DNA from: Bombilactobacillus mellis
Lineage (GTDB): Bacteria; Bacillota; Bacilli; Lactobacillales; Lactobacillaceae
Length of the DNA: 64,000 bases
Assembly: GCF_000967245.1 (NCBI RefSeq)
Contig: NZ_KQ033878.1
Span: forward strand, 372,001-436,000
Direction of reading: 5' to 3'
Shown in pieces: positions 29,427-39,203 of this stretch. The position numbers and the translations under genes are program-made. Numbering within the stretch: the first letter of the stretch is position 1; the number at the start of each line of letters is the position of its first letter. The notes beneath the pieces were generated by a model, which saw only the letters and a list, made by a program, of their open reading frames with translations, was not told where the DNA came from and searched no databases.

Positions 29427-29541
29427 TTTTTCGCCCCATTTAACATACTGATTAAAATTATAGCAAAAAACTGCTTCTGTGCATGTTTTTACTCAACTAA
29501 TATTGCTCGATAAGTTATAATAATGACGAAAGGAAATCATT

Positions 29542-30006
29542 ATGTCAAATAAAAAAATCTTCATCATTTATACTTTTCTCTTTATTATTCCCTATTTCTT
29601 ATGCCTCTCCTTAATTGGAACAGGTTATAATGCCCTAATTAATCACTACAATAGCTGGTGGCGGCTGGGTATTTGCGCCTTAATCGGTGCAATTTTAATG
29701 GTTGCTGTTAAATCTATTGCCCACCGTCCAATTAGTATTATTGCCAAACAGACCAGTAATCCTTATCTGCGTCGATTAATTAATTTTTTTAACATTTTAG
29801 ACTATAATTCTAGTAATTTTTATTGGAATTTTGCGATTGATTTTGTCTTAACTATTATTTTTGCCAAATTAATTCATCAACTTTTTGCTCCTTATCAGAT
29901 TCTGGGAACTTTAGCAGGATGGATTATTGCACTTTTAATTATTTCGTTAATTTTAGCCTCTAATTTAGAATATAGTACTTTAAGCATCGATCCGGAACAA
30001 AAATAG
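29542..30006 (+). CDS. Small integral membrane protein, unknown
   Basis: 154 aa with four hydrophobic segments (near residues 7-27, 40-57, 90-112, 120-142) and a Lys-rich N-terminus. AAAGGAAAT precedes ATG. It lies 11 bases upstream of ogt and is probably co-transcribed with it. No family recognised. Confidence 0.75.
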   Translation: MSNKKIFIIYTFLFIIPYFLCLSLIGTGYNALINHYNSWWRLGICALIGAILMVAVKSIAHRPISIIAKQTSNPYLRRLINFFNILDYNSSNFYWNFAIDFVLTIIFAKLIHQLFAPYQILGTLAGWIIALLIISLILASNLEYSTLSIDPEQK

Positions 30007-30017
30007 AGAAAATTATC

Positions 30018-30506
30018 ATGAAAAAATTATTTAATGCCACTATTACTTCACCTTTAGGACCGCTTTTAATTGTCGCTACTGCTCAACAATTGTTGGCAGT
30101 TTGGATGCAGGATCAAAAATATTTTGGCCATAAAATAGATTTAAAGAGCTTATCAGGACAACAAAATCATCTCACTGACGCTGCTAGTCGATGGTTGCAA
30201 CAATATTTTGCCGGTCAAAAGCCTCAGGTAACTGCCTTGCCCCTTAATCCTCAAGGAACAGCCTTTCAACGCCAAGTATGGCAAGCAATTAGTCAAATTC
30301 CTTATGGTCAAGTTAAAACTTATCAACAACTGGCAGAGGATCTGCAACGTCCTCATTCAGCCCGGGCTATTGGTCAAGCAGTAGGACATAATCCCATCTC
30401 CATTATTATTCCCTGTCATCGCGTAGTAGGAAGTCAAGGCCAATTAACCGGATATGCAGGAGGTCTTTCCCGTAAGCGGTGGTTACTTAACCATGAGCAA
30501 AAATAG
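30018..30506 (+). CDS. ogt: Methylated-DNA-protein-cysteine methyltransferase
   Basis: 162-aa suicide repair protein that moves the methyl group of O6-methylguanine to its own Cys. The acceptor motif IIPCHRVVG is near residue 130, preceded by the HTH-like GQVKTYQQLAEDLQRPHSARAIGQAV-type DNA-binding segment and followed by YAGGLSRKRWLL. The Ada-type N-terminal domain is short. It ends at a GC-rich terminator. Confidence 0.95.
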   Translation: MKKLFNATITSPLGPLLIVATAQQLLAVWMQDQKYFGHKIDLKSLSGQQNHLTDAASRWLQQYFAGQKPQVTALPLNPQGTAFQRQVWQAISQIPYGQVKTYQQLAEDLQRPHSARAIGQAVGHNPISIIIPCHRVVGSQGQLTGYAGGLSRKRWLLNHEQK

Positions 30507-30546
30507 AGCATGCTATAATTTTATTATTAAAAAGCATTTTTAATTT

Positions 30547-30577
30547 CCCGCCGCAGTGCAATTTAAGGCGGGCTTTT
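30547..30577 (+). terminator. Terminator of ogt
   Basis: CCCGCC ... GGCGGGCTTTTT hairpin 40 bases after the stop codon. Confidence 0.85.
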
Positions 30578-30780
30578 TATTTTTCTAACTCATTGTTCTT
30601 CAAAATTGCTTTTATTTTCTATAATTAATAAAAGTATTTGTGATATTTTTACTATGATGGTTAAAATTTTAGTTCGTCATACTGCTTAACTGTTGCCAAA
30701 GATGCGCATTTGTGCACTTTGACTGAAGTTGTTTTAAACTGATTGGCGCTGATTATTTTCTCAATCAAACCAGCAAAACA

Positions 30781-30808
30781 AAAGGGCGGGGATTGATCCC
30801 GCCTTTTT
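30781..30808 (-). terminator. Terminator of ntdP
   Basis: GGCGGG-GATTGAT-CCCGCC inverted repeat with A/T-rich flanks on both sides; it sits just past the ntdP stop. Confidence 0.75.
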
Positions 30809-30821
30809 CATAGCTAATTCA

Positions 30822-31358
30822 TTAAGCATGATGTAATAATTCTTGATAACGTCGCTGCCACAGTTCCACATATCCGGGGGAAAAGGGGCCCTTTTGCTTT
30901 TTAATCCAACTAATCAAGACTTCCGTACTATACTTTAAAATATCATCGATGGTATCTGAATAATGCCATAAATGACGATGGGCTGCATACTCATCAACAT
31001 CCAAAAGCCGAATTTCACCATCGGGAAAAACCTTAATATCCAGATCATAATCAATGTACTTTAAGGCTTCGGAATCTAAAACAAAAGGGGTTGCTAAATT
31101 ACAATAATATGATGGTCCATTATCGCGCAACATAGTAACAATATTAAACCAATAATGCCGATGAAAATAAACTAAGGCTGTTTCGTGTGTATACCAACGT
31201 CGTCGATCTGATTCGGTTACTAAAGTATGATCATTACAACCAATAATTTCATTTTCGCTGGTTTTTAAAACCATCGTATCACGCCAAGTGCGATGCAAGT
31301 GGCCATCATGTTTATAACTCTGAATTGCTATGTAATCTCCTTCTTTAGGAACTTGCAT
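30822..31358 (-). CDS. ntdP: DUF402 nucleoside tri/diphosphatase (NtdP)
   Basis: 178-aa DUF402 protein. It opens with the family N-terminus [26 protein letters not shown], then shows [24 protein letters not shown] and the acidic metal-binding stretch [25 protein letters not shown]. aureus and B. subtilis homologues hydrolyse nucleoside tri- and diphosphates. Located between ogt and recX, divergent from ogt. Confidence 0.88.
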   Translation of the reverse strand: MQVPKEGDYIAIQSYKHDGHLHRTWRDTMVLKTSENEIIGCNDHTLVTESDRRRWYTHETALVYFHRHYWFNIVTMLRDNGPSYYCNLATPFVLDSEALKYIDYDLDIKVFPDGEIRLLDVDEYAAHRHLWHYSDTIDDILKYSTEVLISWIKKQKGPFSPGYVELWQRRYQELLHHA

Positions 31359-31425
31359 AGTTTGACCCAGCTTTCCAATTTCTCTTGCACTTTGATTATA
31401 ACAAAGCTATCCACATGTGCCACCC

Positions 31426-32208
31426 TTAATTTAATTCTTGTAAAAAATTACTAATTTCCCCACTGTTAAATCCGCGCCGGGCCAAGGCTGCATATAATTT
31501 TTGCCGACCATTAGTCTGCTTTTGATAGCGACGCCATAACTTCTGCCCCGTTTGAGCCAGTAATTGCTGCTCGTGTTTTAAATCCGGCTGCAAATCTAAT
31601 TGAGCCAATGCTTGTGTAACAACTGTTGCGGGATAACCAGCAGTCTGCAACCGTTTTTTTATTTTTTGTAAAACGGCTTGGTAAGATTGGTTATGGGCCT
31701 GCTTTTGAACTTTTTGTGCCAATTTGACAGCGTTTTGCTCCATTAAAGCTGGCGTAAATAATGTCAAAGATTGCTGGATTTGCACAGCCGCTACTTTTTT
31801 ACGTTGTAATTTTCGGGTAATTTTACCAGGTCCATCCAGAGAAATTTTGATAGCAGTCCGCACAAAACTATCGGCATATTGTTGATCATTTAAATATTGC
31901 TGTTGACTTAGCTGGGCTATTACTTGTTGAATGAGTGCATTATCATATTCTAAAGTTTGTAAATGTTCTCTTATTTCAGCGACACTGCGTAATTGATAAC
32001 TCAAATAATTGAGCGCCTGATTATAGGCTTGAAAATACTGCTCCGTTTCTTGAATTTGTTGGATTATCGCTGGATCCAATTCTTGACCCTTAGCTAAATG
32101 ATATTTAATTAAAACGTCCTCAGTTACTGCCCAAGCATAATGGCCGTCTAAAAAAATATTATAGCGGCCCTTGCGTTTTTGTGTACTAATCTTAGTAATT
32201 TTCGCCAT
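31426..32208 (-). CDS. recX: Regulatory protein RecX
   Basis: 260-aa RecX, which modulates RecA filaments. The N-terminus MAKITKIST is followed by the HYAWAVTEDVLIKYHLAKG wing and three-helix repeats (ALNYLSYQLRSVAEI and so on). Lactobacillus-type RecX is about 260-270 aa, longer than E. coli. I choose the ATG at 32208, five bases after GGAGG; an in-frame ATG 12 bases upstream lies before that site. It is divergent from the methyltransferase gene, with 56 bases between. Confidence 0.9.
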   Translation of the reverse strand: MAKITKISTQKRKGRYNIFLDGHYAWAVTEDVLIKYHLAKGQELDPAIIQQIQETEQYFQAYNQALNYLSYQLRSVAEIREHLQTLEYDNALIQQVIAQLSQQQYLNDQQYADSFVRTAIKISLDGPGKITRKLQRKKVAAVQIQQSLTLFTPALMEQNAVKLAQKVQKQAHNQSYQAVLQKIKKRLQTAGYPATVVTQALAQLDLQPDLKHEQQLLAQTGQKLWRRYQKQTNGRQKLYAALARRGFNSGEISNFLQELN

Positions 32209-32264
32209 ACAGACCTCCACATGCTATACTGGATAATATCATAGCAGAAATAAGGAAGATTTTT

Positions 32265-33647
32265 TTGAAAAAAACTCAAAATAAACTCAAAATTGGTATG
32301 CGTATGCAACTAACCATTAAAAGAATGGGAATTAATGGTGAAGGTATTGCCTATTATCAAAATACTCTTATTTTTATTCCTCAAGCTTTACCCGGAGAGA
32401 TTATTCTGGGCGAAATCACCGCCATTACACATAATTTTTGCCGCGCCCGCCTGTTACAAATTATTCGCTCCAGTAAGCTGCGCAATCCCAACCCGCCCCA
32501 ACTTTTTGGTCAAGTAGGCGGCTTAGAATTAGCTCATTTAAGTTATCCCCAACAATTAAAATACAAAAGATTAATGGTAACTGAAGCTTTGCGCCACTTT
32601 CGTCCCCAAGGTTACCGTTCTTATTTGGTAAAATCCACCATCAAAGCTGATAACCCCTGGCACTATCGTAATAAAGCACAGTTTCAATTACGTCAAAAAA
32701 AGGGCAAGTTAATTTGTGGGCTTTATCAAACTGGAACACATCAAGTAGTTGATTCTTTAGAGATTCCCACCCAAAGACCACTAACACTCCAAATTCTTCA
32801 ATCACTCTTGCCCATCATTGAAGAACTACAAATTCCGATTTATGACCCGCACAGTCATTCCGGAATTATTAAAACACTGGTGGTGCGTGAATCGGTAGCT
32901 TATCAGCAAGCTCAGCTAACTTTTATTACTAATTCGCGCAAATTACCACACAAATCACAGCTAATTGCACAAATTAAACAAAAAATTCCTGCCGTAATTT
33001 CCATTGCCCAAAATTTCAATCCACAAACTACCGGTCCTTTATGGGGAGCAGAAACCACTATTTTATGGGGCGATAATTATCTGCGGGAAAAAATTGGCAA
33101 TTATGATTTCTTTTTATCACCAGCAGCTTTTTTCCAACTCAATCCGGAACAAACTACCAAATTATATCAAATAGCCACAGCTGCTTTGAATCCGCAACCT
33201 AATGATATTGTGATAGATGCTTACGCGGGGGTGGGTACCATTGGTATTAGTTTAGCCCAGCAAGTCCAGCAAGTTCTGGGTGCAGAAATCATTCCGGCAG
33301 CAGTTAAAGATGCGCAATTGAATCTGCGGCAAAATCACATTACTAATGCTTCTTATCAAGTAGGCGCCGTCGAAAAGCTTTATCCACAATGGCTGCAGCA
33401 AGGTATTCAGCCCACTGCCTTAATAGTTGATCCACCTCGCAGTGGATTAACGCAGGAATTTATAAAATTTATTCAGCAGTCACAACCCGCTAAGTTCGTT
33501 TATATATCTTGCAATCCAGCCACTCTGGCACGCGATTTGAAATATTTAACCAGCTTTTATCATGTAGATTGGCTCCAGCCTTTGGACATGTTCCCGCAAA
33601 CTCCGCAAGTTGAAGTCATAACCAAATTAAGCCGAAGATTTTCCTAA
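32265..33647 (+). CDS. 23S rRNA (uracil-5-)-methyltransferase, RlmD/RumA-like (copy 1)
   Basis: 460-aa SAM-dependent RNA m5U methyltransferase. An N-terminal TRAM domain (residues 12-70, RMGINGEGIAYYQN) is followed by the methyltransferase core with VIDAYAGVGTIGI, the DPPRSGL motif and the catalytic Cys in YISCNPATLARD. The CGGC-type iron-sulfur Cys cluster of E. coli RlmD is not visible (NPPQLFGQVGGLE is found instead). Start codon is TTG at 32265 after AAGGAAG. A second family member is at 59469-60830; which modifies which uridine is unknown. Confidence 0.88.
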   Translation: MKKTQNKLKIGMRMQLTIKRMGINGEGIAYYQNTLIFIPQALPGEIILGEITAITHNFCRARLLQIIRSSKLRNPNPPQLFGQVGGLELAHLSYPQQLKYKRLMVTEALRHFRPQGYRSYLVKSTIKADNPWHYRNKAQFQLRQKKGKLICGLYQTGTHQVVDSLEIPTQRPLTLQILQSLLPIIEELQIPIYDPHSHSGIIKTLVVRESVAYQQAQLTFITNSRKLPHKSQLIAQIKQKIPAVISIAQNFNPQTTGPLWGAETTILWGDNYLREKIGNYDFFLSPAAFFQLNPEQTTKLYQIATAALNPQPNDIVIDAYAGVGTIGISLAQQVQQVLGAEIIPAAVKDAQLNLRQNHITNASYQVGAVEKLYPQWLQQGIQPTALIVDPPRSGLTQEFIKFIQQSQPAKFVYISCNPATLARDLKYLTSFYHVDWLQPLDMFPQTPQVEVITKLSRRFS

Positions 33648-33663
33648 AACTTATTTCACTAAA

Positions 33664-33702
33664 GGGCTCTGACAGCAGAAATCTGCTGTCAGAGTCTTTT
33701 TT
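33664..33702 (+). terminator. Terminator of the rlmD-like gene
   Basis: CTCTGACAGCAGA-AA-TCTGCTGTCAGAG, 13-base perfect arms, followed by TCTTTTTT. Confidence 0.9.
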
Positions 33703-33769
33703 GAAGCTTGGAAATCAGTTTATTAATTAAATTTTCCCAATGTAAACTATTCTTTTAGATCAATTAACT

Positions 33770-34115
33770 AAAAAATAAAAGACCGTGAATTGAATCACGG
33801 CCTTAACGTGGCTTAGATGATGGCAACTGCTTCTTATCCGAACAGTAACTCTACACCCTTTTACATCTAGATGAAAACATCTCAATGACGCCATGTTTAC
33901 TTAAGAAATTTTGATGACTGATTTTCAGGATCATCCTTGTATTCAAATTATTGTCATTTTAATGTATCCATCTTTTCTTCTACAACAATCTGTCTTTTCA
34001 GACGATCATCTCCATCAATAATATTTCTTTATATCCAGTTTGAATCAATAACCTTTAATTAAATATCGCTGATATTTAAACCATGCAGTTGCAGGTAGGC
34101 TAATCATCTTTCCAC
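33770..34115 (-). ncRNA. Candidate structured non-coding RNA, about 345 nt
   Basis: This intergenic interval reads as an independent minus-strand transcript without a credible ORF. A promoter with ideal spacing lies at 34150-34122, and an 8-bp terminator stem plus TTTTATTTTTT lies at 33802-33770. The predicted 5' end pairs with the 3' end: GUGG (34115-34112) with CCAC (33811-33808), and AGAUGAU (34109-34103) with AUCAUCU (33821-33815), closing one domain. Internal hairpins include GAUGA..CUGAaaaUCAGUCAUC (about 33935-33913) and ACUGUUC..GAACAGU-like pairing near 33846-33827. I checked for conserved pieces of RNase P RNA, tmRNA and SRP RNA and did not see them; 6S RNA is usually shorter. Confidence 0.6.
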
Positions 34116-34121
34116 AACCCC

Positions 34122-34150
34122 ATAATAGCATGCTTTTAAAATTCATGCAA
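34122..34150 (-). promoter_or_regulatory. Promoter of the candidate RNA
   Basis: TTGCAT (34150-34145), 17 bases, TATTAT (34127-34122), lying between the mvaS stop codon and the RNA; start predicted near 34115. Confidence 0.7.
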
Positions 34151-34155
34151 GCGTT

Positions 34156-35304
34156 TTATTTATAAAAGCGTTCATGATTTTCCACTTTGAAGAGACGATG
34201 ACCGGTTTCTCTTTTAGAAGGAATAAGTTGGCTAGAGCCATCGGTCACTAGATGCTGTTGGAATATCTGCTCATACTCCTTAATAGTTAATTTTTTCCTT
34301 TGCGCCAGTAATTCTTGATGCTTGTGCGGATTTAGACTATTCTGATATCCTGGTTGCAACCGCCCAAAAAATAATTCAGCTACAGCACCTGAGCCATAAC
34401 TAAAAAGACCAATGCGATCATTCGGCTTTAAAGTATCATCATTTTCTAAAAGTGATAATAAACTCAAATATAGTGATCCAGTGTAAATATTACCCACATT
34501 TTTGCCATAAATAATACTCTTATTAAAGCGTTGTTCCAATCTTTGATAATCACTATCTGTCAGTTGCGTTGTCAAAGTTTGTAAAGCTTTCCGTCCCATT
34601 TTAGAAAATGGAATATGAAACAAAAGTGCAGCTAAACTTTTTTCACTAATTAATTCGGCTGCCTGCTGATAAACTTGGCTAAACATCTGTAAATAAAGTT
34701 CTTCTGAGTATTTACCTCGAGCAAATGCTTCTTGAGAATAATTAGGCCGCCAGAAATCATTAGCATTTTGACTCCGATAAATTGACTGTTTTTCAAGAGC
34801 CAAAATACGCGGCTTTTGACTAATGAGTAAAGCCACTGCTCCAGCTCCTTGAGTTACTTCTCCCGCAGTTTTTAAGCCATAACGGGCAATATCACTGGCA
34901 ATCACCAAAGCTTTTTGCTCTGGATGTAAACTAACAAAATCATAGGCCCATCCAAGAGCTGCCGTAGCTCCGTAACAAGCTTCTTTAATCTCCACAGCCC
35001 GCAAATTATGATGCAAGTGCAATAATTCTTGCACAAATAAAGCAGCTGCTTTAGATTGATCGACCCCACTTTCAGTAGCAACAATTAACAGGCCAATTTT
35101 TTGTCGATCTTCAGCATCTAAAATTTCTTCAGCGGCATTGGCAGCCATAGCTACTATATCTTGATCCATATCTGCTACAGCCATTTTACTTTGGCCAATT
35201 CCAATTAAATACTTATTCGGATCGACCTGACGAGCTTGGGCTAAATCTTTTAAATCCAAGTATTGCTGAGGAGTATAAAAACCTATTTTATCAATTCCAA
35301 CCAT
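34156..35304 (-). CDS. mvaS: Hydroxymethylglutaryl-CoA synthase
   Basis: 382-aa enzyme condensing acetyl-CoA with acetoacetyl-CoA to HMG-CoA in the mevalonate route to isoprenoids. The nucleophile is Cys110 in EIKEACYGATAALGWA; the catalytic Glu is in VATESGVDQSK, and the His in LLFHIPFSKMGRKAL. Length matches S. aureus MvaS. Last gene of thiolase-mvaA-mvaS, six bases after mvaA. The operon lacks an obvious terminator before the RNA promoter. Confidence 0.95.
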   Translation of the reverse strand: MVGIDKIGFYTPQQYLDLKDLAQARQVDPNKYLIGIGQSKMAVADMDQDIVAMAANAAEEILDAEDRQKIGLLIVATESGVDQSKAAALFVQELLHLHHNLRAVEIKEACYGATAALGWAYDFVSLHPEQKALVIASDIARYGLKTAGEVTQGAGAVALLISQKPRILALEKQSIYRSQNANDFWRPNYSQEAFARGKYSEELYLQMFSQVYQQAAELISEKSLAALLFHIPFSKMGRKALQTLTTQLTDSDYQRLEQRFNKSIIYGKNVGNIYTGSLYLSLLSLLENDDTLKPNDRIGLFSYGSGAVAELFFGRLQPGYQNSLNPHKHQELLAQRKKLTIKEYEQIFQQHLVTDGSSQLIPSKRETGHRLFKVENHERFYK

Positions 35305-35309
35305 GATTC

Positions 35310-36560
35310 TTATTTTTCCTTTCGTAATTGTTGTAACTTTAATTTAACAGCAGCTAAATTGGCCTTTTGCGGATATTTCTTTAAATAAGAAACTAGCGGC
35401 GTAATTTCCTCTGCTTGAGCTCCCGCCATGAGTGCCAAACTTTGCCATTGTAGATTCATATGACCTGCTTGAATGCCGGTGGTCACTAAGGCCCTTAAAG
35501 CAGATAAATTCGATGCCAGTCCCACAGACGCAATAATGCCCATTAACTGTGCGGCATTGGGTCGACGTAAAATGCGCAGAGCTAATTGTGCACTCGGTAA
35601 GGTGGAAATGGCTCCGCCGACACTTCCCAACGGCAAAGGTACTTTAATGGTTCCGATTAAATTTTGCCCTTGCAGCTGCCATTTAGTTAATAGCGGATGC
35701 TGCTCATTTAAAAATGAATAAATTGCAGCACTCAGATTTCTCGTATCATTACCAGTAGCTAAAGCCACCGCAATAATGCCATTCATGATACCTTTATTAT
35801 GAGTGGCAGCTCGTGCTCTTGACATTTGGGCAAAACGGCTGGCAGCTACCATTCTTTGGGCTACTTGCAAGCCATCACACTGCTCAGTTGCCAATTCACT
35901 AACCTTAACTTTTACTTGGGCTTGCGCTAATTGTTGCGGATTATGATTAGATAAAATCGACATTAGCAATTGTAATTGCGGCAATTGCTGCTGCAAATAA
36001 TGAGCTTCGGCCTCTAAAATCGTATTAACAATGTTAGCTCCCATGGCTTCAGCTGAATCAATTAATAAATCAAATTCAACAAAATCATCATATTTTTGGA
36101 TAGTAATATTTTTTAACCCACCGCCATGCTGACGCAAAGTAGGATGAGTTTGATCCGCAATTTCTTTTAATCGGAGATATTGTTGCTGCAAAAATTGTTC
36201 GCCATCAATAGACAATTGTCCTTGAAAGACAATTTGGCCCTGAATACCCACGCGCTGAACTTGAGTATGAAAGCCGCCACAATGACTGATCCGCTGAGCG
36301 GCATTACAGGCTGCGGCAATCACTGAAGGTTCTTCTGTGACCATTGGAATTAAATAATCTTGCTGATCAATCACAAAATTATTGGCCAGTCCTAAAGGTA
36401 AAGAAAAATTTCCAATGTAGTTCTCTACTAAATGACTACCTGTTTGGGTAGTTAAAGTGCTGCCAGTCTCTAAAAAATAGCAGTCTGCTTGACTAAGATA
36501 GCCTTGCTGATATAATTGTTTAATTCTTTGAGCAGTTGTTAATTTATAAAATTTGGTCAT
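35310..36560 (-). CDS. mvaA: Hydroxymethylglutaryl-CoA reductase (class II)
   Basis: 416-aa bacterial-type HMG-CoA reductase, four-electron reduction of HMG-CoA to mevalonate. Catalytic residues: Glu in MVTEEPSVIAAA, Lys in ATHNKGIMNG, Asp in ATGNDTRN, and His in QAGHMNLQWQ near the C-terminus. The start is ATG at 36560 with GAGGTGG ten bases upstream; the ATG overlaps the thiolase stop (CAATGA). The frame extends upstream inside thiolase, but that part is not homologous. Confidence 0.95.
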   Translation of the reverse strand: MTKFYKLTTAQRIKQLYQQGYLSQADCYFLETGSTLTTQTGSHLVENYIGNFSLPLGLANNFVIDQQDYLIPMVTEEPSVIAAACNAAQRISHCGGFHTQVQRVGIQGQIVFQGQLSIDGEQFLQQQYLRLKEIADQTHPTLRQHGGGLKNITIQKYDDFVEFDLLIDSAEAMGANIVNTILEAEAHYLQQQLPQLQLLMSILSNHNPQQLAQAQVKVKVSELATEQCDGLQVAQRMVAASRFAQMSRARAATHNKGIMNGIIAVALATGNDTRNLSAAIYSFLNEQHPLLTKWQLQGQNLIGTIKVPLPLGSVGGAISTLPSAQLALRILRRPNAAQLMGIIASVGLASNLSALRALVTTGIQAGHMNLQWQSLALMAGAQAEEITPLVSYLKKYPQKANLAAVKLKLQQLRKEK

Positions 36561-37717
36561 TGCAAATTTTCCACCTCTAAAGCAATCGCTTGACCGCCGC
36601 CAATACATAAGGCTGCAATTCCGTATTGTTGACGGGTCCGAATTAAATTATGAACTAACGTAGTTACAATTCGGCTGCCGGATGATCCTAAGGCATGACC
36701 TAACGCCAGAGCACCACCGCTCACATTATAGCGTTCCGGAGCAATTTGTAATTCTTGTTGCACAACCAATGCTTGGACCGCAAAGGCCTCATTAACCTCA
36801 AATAAATCAATATCACTTACTTGCTGATTTTTTTTTGCCAAAAGTTTTTGGATAGCAATTACAGGAGCATATCCCATCAATTCCGGATAATAACCGACCT
36901 CTTGATAAGCTGTAATCCGGGCTAACGGCAACATTCCTGCAGCTTGTGCAGTTTCGGCTTTCATTAATAACAAAGCTGAAGCTCCATCACTTAATGGTGA
37001 AGAGTTACCCGCAGTCACACTGCCTTGTTTTTGATACACTGGTGGTAACTTCCCCAAAGTCTGCAAGTCAGTATGAAGACGTATAGGTTCATCATAACTC
37101 AACGGAGATATTTTTAAAATTTCCTGATCAAAGTTCCCGGCTTGCGATGCTTTTGTGGCCCGTTTTTGGGACTGAAGTGCATACTGATCTTGCTGCTTGC
37201 GGGATATGTGAAATTTTTGTGCAAGTTTTTCTGCCGTCACTCCCATTGCATAATGGCCAAAATCATCCTGTAAGCCATCTTCTTGTAAACTATCATGAAT
37301 AGACTGTTGTAAAAATTCATTTTTCCCACTTCGGGGTACAAAAGCCGGTGCATTCGACATACTCTCGACTCCCCCTGCAATAACAGCACGGGCATCATTC
37401 ATTACTAAGGCTTCTTGAGCTAACCGAATAGCTTTTAATCCGGATCCGCAGACCTGATTAACAGTCATGGCACTTCCTGTGGGCTCTAGACCGGCATTGA
37501 GTTGGACTTGGCGCGCCAAATTTTGGCCCGTTCCACTACTTAAGACATTACCCAAAATCACCTGATCGATAATGTTTTTCTCAAAATTGGTTACGGCTAA
37601 CATTTTTGTCACTAATTGACTAGCTAATTGGGCTGAACTAAAGGGTTGCAATTGTCCCCAAAATTTTCCTGTTGGAGTTCGATAGGCTGCAGCAATAACA
37701 ACTTGTTGATCTATCAA
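36557..37717 (-). CDS. Acetyl-CoA C-acetyltransferase (thiolase)
   Basis: Biosynthetic thiolase making acetoacetyl-CoA from two acetyl-CoA, the first step toward mevalonate. Acyl-acceptor Cys is in NQVCGSGLKAI, His in NEAFAVQ ... GGALALGHALGSSGSRI, and the second Cys in CIGGGQAIALE. I favour TTG at 37717 (386 aa), seven bases after GAGGTG; the ATG at 37732 contains that site and has nothing suitable upstream. Leads the mvaA-mvaS operon. Confidence 0.93.
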   Translation of the reverse strand: MIDQQVVIAAAYRTPTGKFWGQLQPFSSAQLASQLVTKMLAVTNFEKNIIDQVILGNVLSSGTGQNLARQVQLNAGLEPTGSAMTVNQVCGSGLKAIRLAQEALVMNDARAVIAGGVESMSNAPAFVPRSGKNEFLQQSIHDSLQEDGLQDDFGHYAMGVTAEKLAQKFHISRKQQDQYALQSQKRATKASQAGNFDQEILKISPLSYDEPIRLHTDLQTLGKLPPVYQKQGSVTAGNSSPLSDGASALLLMKAETAQAAGMLPLARITAYQEVGYYPELMGYAPVIAIQKLLAKKNQQVSDIDLFEVNEAFAVQALVVQQELQIAPERYNVSGGALALGHALGSSGSRIVTTLVHNLIRTRQQYGIAALCIGGGQAIALEVENLQ

Positions 37718-37758
37718 CTTCTTACACCTCATTTTAATTATTACGAAAGGAATTTACG

Positions 37759-38058
37759 GTGAACGTAAAAACTTTAATTCAATTACTTGCCGATGTTAAA
37801 AATAATAGTCCTGTCTTCTTTGAAGATGAACAACATCGACACTACAGAATCTCCAGTATATCATCAGAAGTTATTGATGAAAACTATTATCTATTGCTCA
37901 ATGTGAATTCTCATTCTTCAAAAACTTTAAAAATCTGGGAACTACTAGTACTATTACAACAACAAGAGCCAACAGCCTTAATTTTTATTCACAAACAAAA
38001 AGATCGCCAGCAAATCTTTGGTCTTAGATTTGCTGACGGTCAAGTTTATTTAAAATAA
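37759..38058 (+). CDS. Hypothetical protein
   Basis: 99 aa, GTG start with AAAGGA seven bases upstream. No membrane segment. Pattern of strands and a KTLKIWELLVLLQQ helix; looks like a small soluble alpha/beta protein. Divergent from thiolase with only about 40 bases between the starts, and its stop is seven bases from that of convergent galU. Family not recognised. Confidence 0.65.
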   Translation: MNVKTLIQLLADVKNNSPVFFEDEQHRHYRISSISSEVIDENYYLLLNVNSHSSKTLKIWELLVLLQQQEPTALIFIHKQKDRQQIFGLRFADGQVYLK

Positions 38059-38064
38059 CTCACT

Positions 38065-38955
38065 TTATTTTTTTGCCGCTAGTTTTTGTCCCAAAGCAAT
38101 AATGTATTGTCTCAATTCATCTTTAATTTCCGGATGCGTTAGGCCGTATTCAATGCTGGTTTTCATATAACCAAACTTATTTCCGACATCAAAACGCTCA
38201 CCGGTAAATTCATGCGCAAAAACCCGCTGGGTAGTGTTTAAACGATCAATCGCATCAGTTAATTGAATCTCGTTACCAGCGCCCGGCTTTTGAGTTTCTA
38301 AGACATCAAAAATATCGGGTGTTAACAAATAACGGCCAATAATAGCTAAATTGCTGGGAGCCTGATCAACCGCCGGCTTCTCTACAAAATTTTTCACACG
38401 ATAAAGACCTTTTTTGGCTTCACCATCAGGTGCAATTACTCCATATTTGGAAACATCTTTTTTAGGAACTTGCATCACTGCCAGAGTTGAAGCATGTGTC
38501 TCATTATAATCATTAATTAACTGTTGAGTCAGGGGAACTTTATCCCGCATTAAGTCATCCCCCAACATGACCACAAAAGGTTCATCACCAATAAAGGACT
38601 TGGCTAAACGAACAGCATCACCTAAACCCTTCGGGTAAGCCTGCCGGATAAAATACATATGCACGCCAATATTAGTTGTATCCTGCACTAATTTTAATAA
38701 GTTATCTTTATGCTTTTCTTTGAGATTTTGCTCTAATTCCGGAGCGGAATCAAAATGATCTTCAATCGGCCGCTTACCTTTGCCAGTAATAATTAGTATA
38801 TCTTCAATTCCCGATTCTTTAGCCTCTTCCACAATAAACTGGATAGTCGGCTTATCAACAATAGGCAGCATTTCTTTTGCCATTGCCTTAGTTATGGGCA
38901 AAAAGCGCGTTCCTAATCCTGCTGCCGGGATCACAGCTTTTCTCACCTTTTGCAT
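38065..38955 (-). CDS. galU: UTP-glucose-1-phosphate uridylyltransferase
   Basis: 296-aa nucleotidyltransferase making UDP-glucose for glycolipids, teichoic acid decoration and the Leloir pathway. Signature [24 protein letters not shown] at the N-terminus (key residues Gly, Arg, Lys); later EKP and the [12 protein letters not shown] segment. ATG at 38955 follows GAGGAG by seven bases; the frame is open to 38991 but that adds an unrelated leader. Monocistronic. Confidence 0.95.
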   Translation of the reverse strand: MQKVRKAVIPAAGLGTRFLPITKAMAKEMLPIVDKPTIQFIVEEAKESGIEDILIITGKGKRPIEDHFDSAPELEQNLKEKHKDNLLKLVQDTTNIGVHMYFIRQAYPKGLGDAVRLAKSFIGDEPFVVMLGDDLMRDKVPLTQQLINDYNETHASTLAVMQVPKKDVSKYGVIAPDGEAKKGLYRVKNFVEKPAVDQAPSNLAIIGRYLLTPDIFDVLETQKPGAGNEIQLTDAIDRLNTTQRVFAHEFTGERFDVGNKFGYMKTSIEYGLTHPEIKDELRQYIIALGQKLAAKK

Positions 38956-39203
38956 AATTAATCTCCTCACAATCAGATTAAATATCTTCACCAGAAAAAT
39001 ATATTTCTGCTCACAGTAATTAATTGCTCAAATAGATGCTAGAATCGACATTTGCAGCAGTCCGGTAATAATACCTTCATTTACTACATTACCTATGGGT
39101 GATCCGCTACACAGTGTATAAATAAATTTATCTGATGATGATCATTATTTCTCAGTTTTAAATTACAGACATCATTATTATATCACAGCTCTACTGGCTG
39201 TAA

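Noticed and set aside
30581..30780. Possible small plus-strand RNA between two terminator hairpins
   Set aside because: The second hairpin is explained as the ntdP terminator, and no well-spaced promoter is convincing.
33827..33850. ACTGTTCGGATAAGAAGCAGT resembling the SRP RNA apical domain
   Set aside because: The tetraloop is GGAU rather than GNRA and the symmetric/asymmetric loop pattern of SRP RNA is not reproduced.
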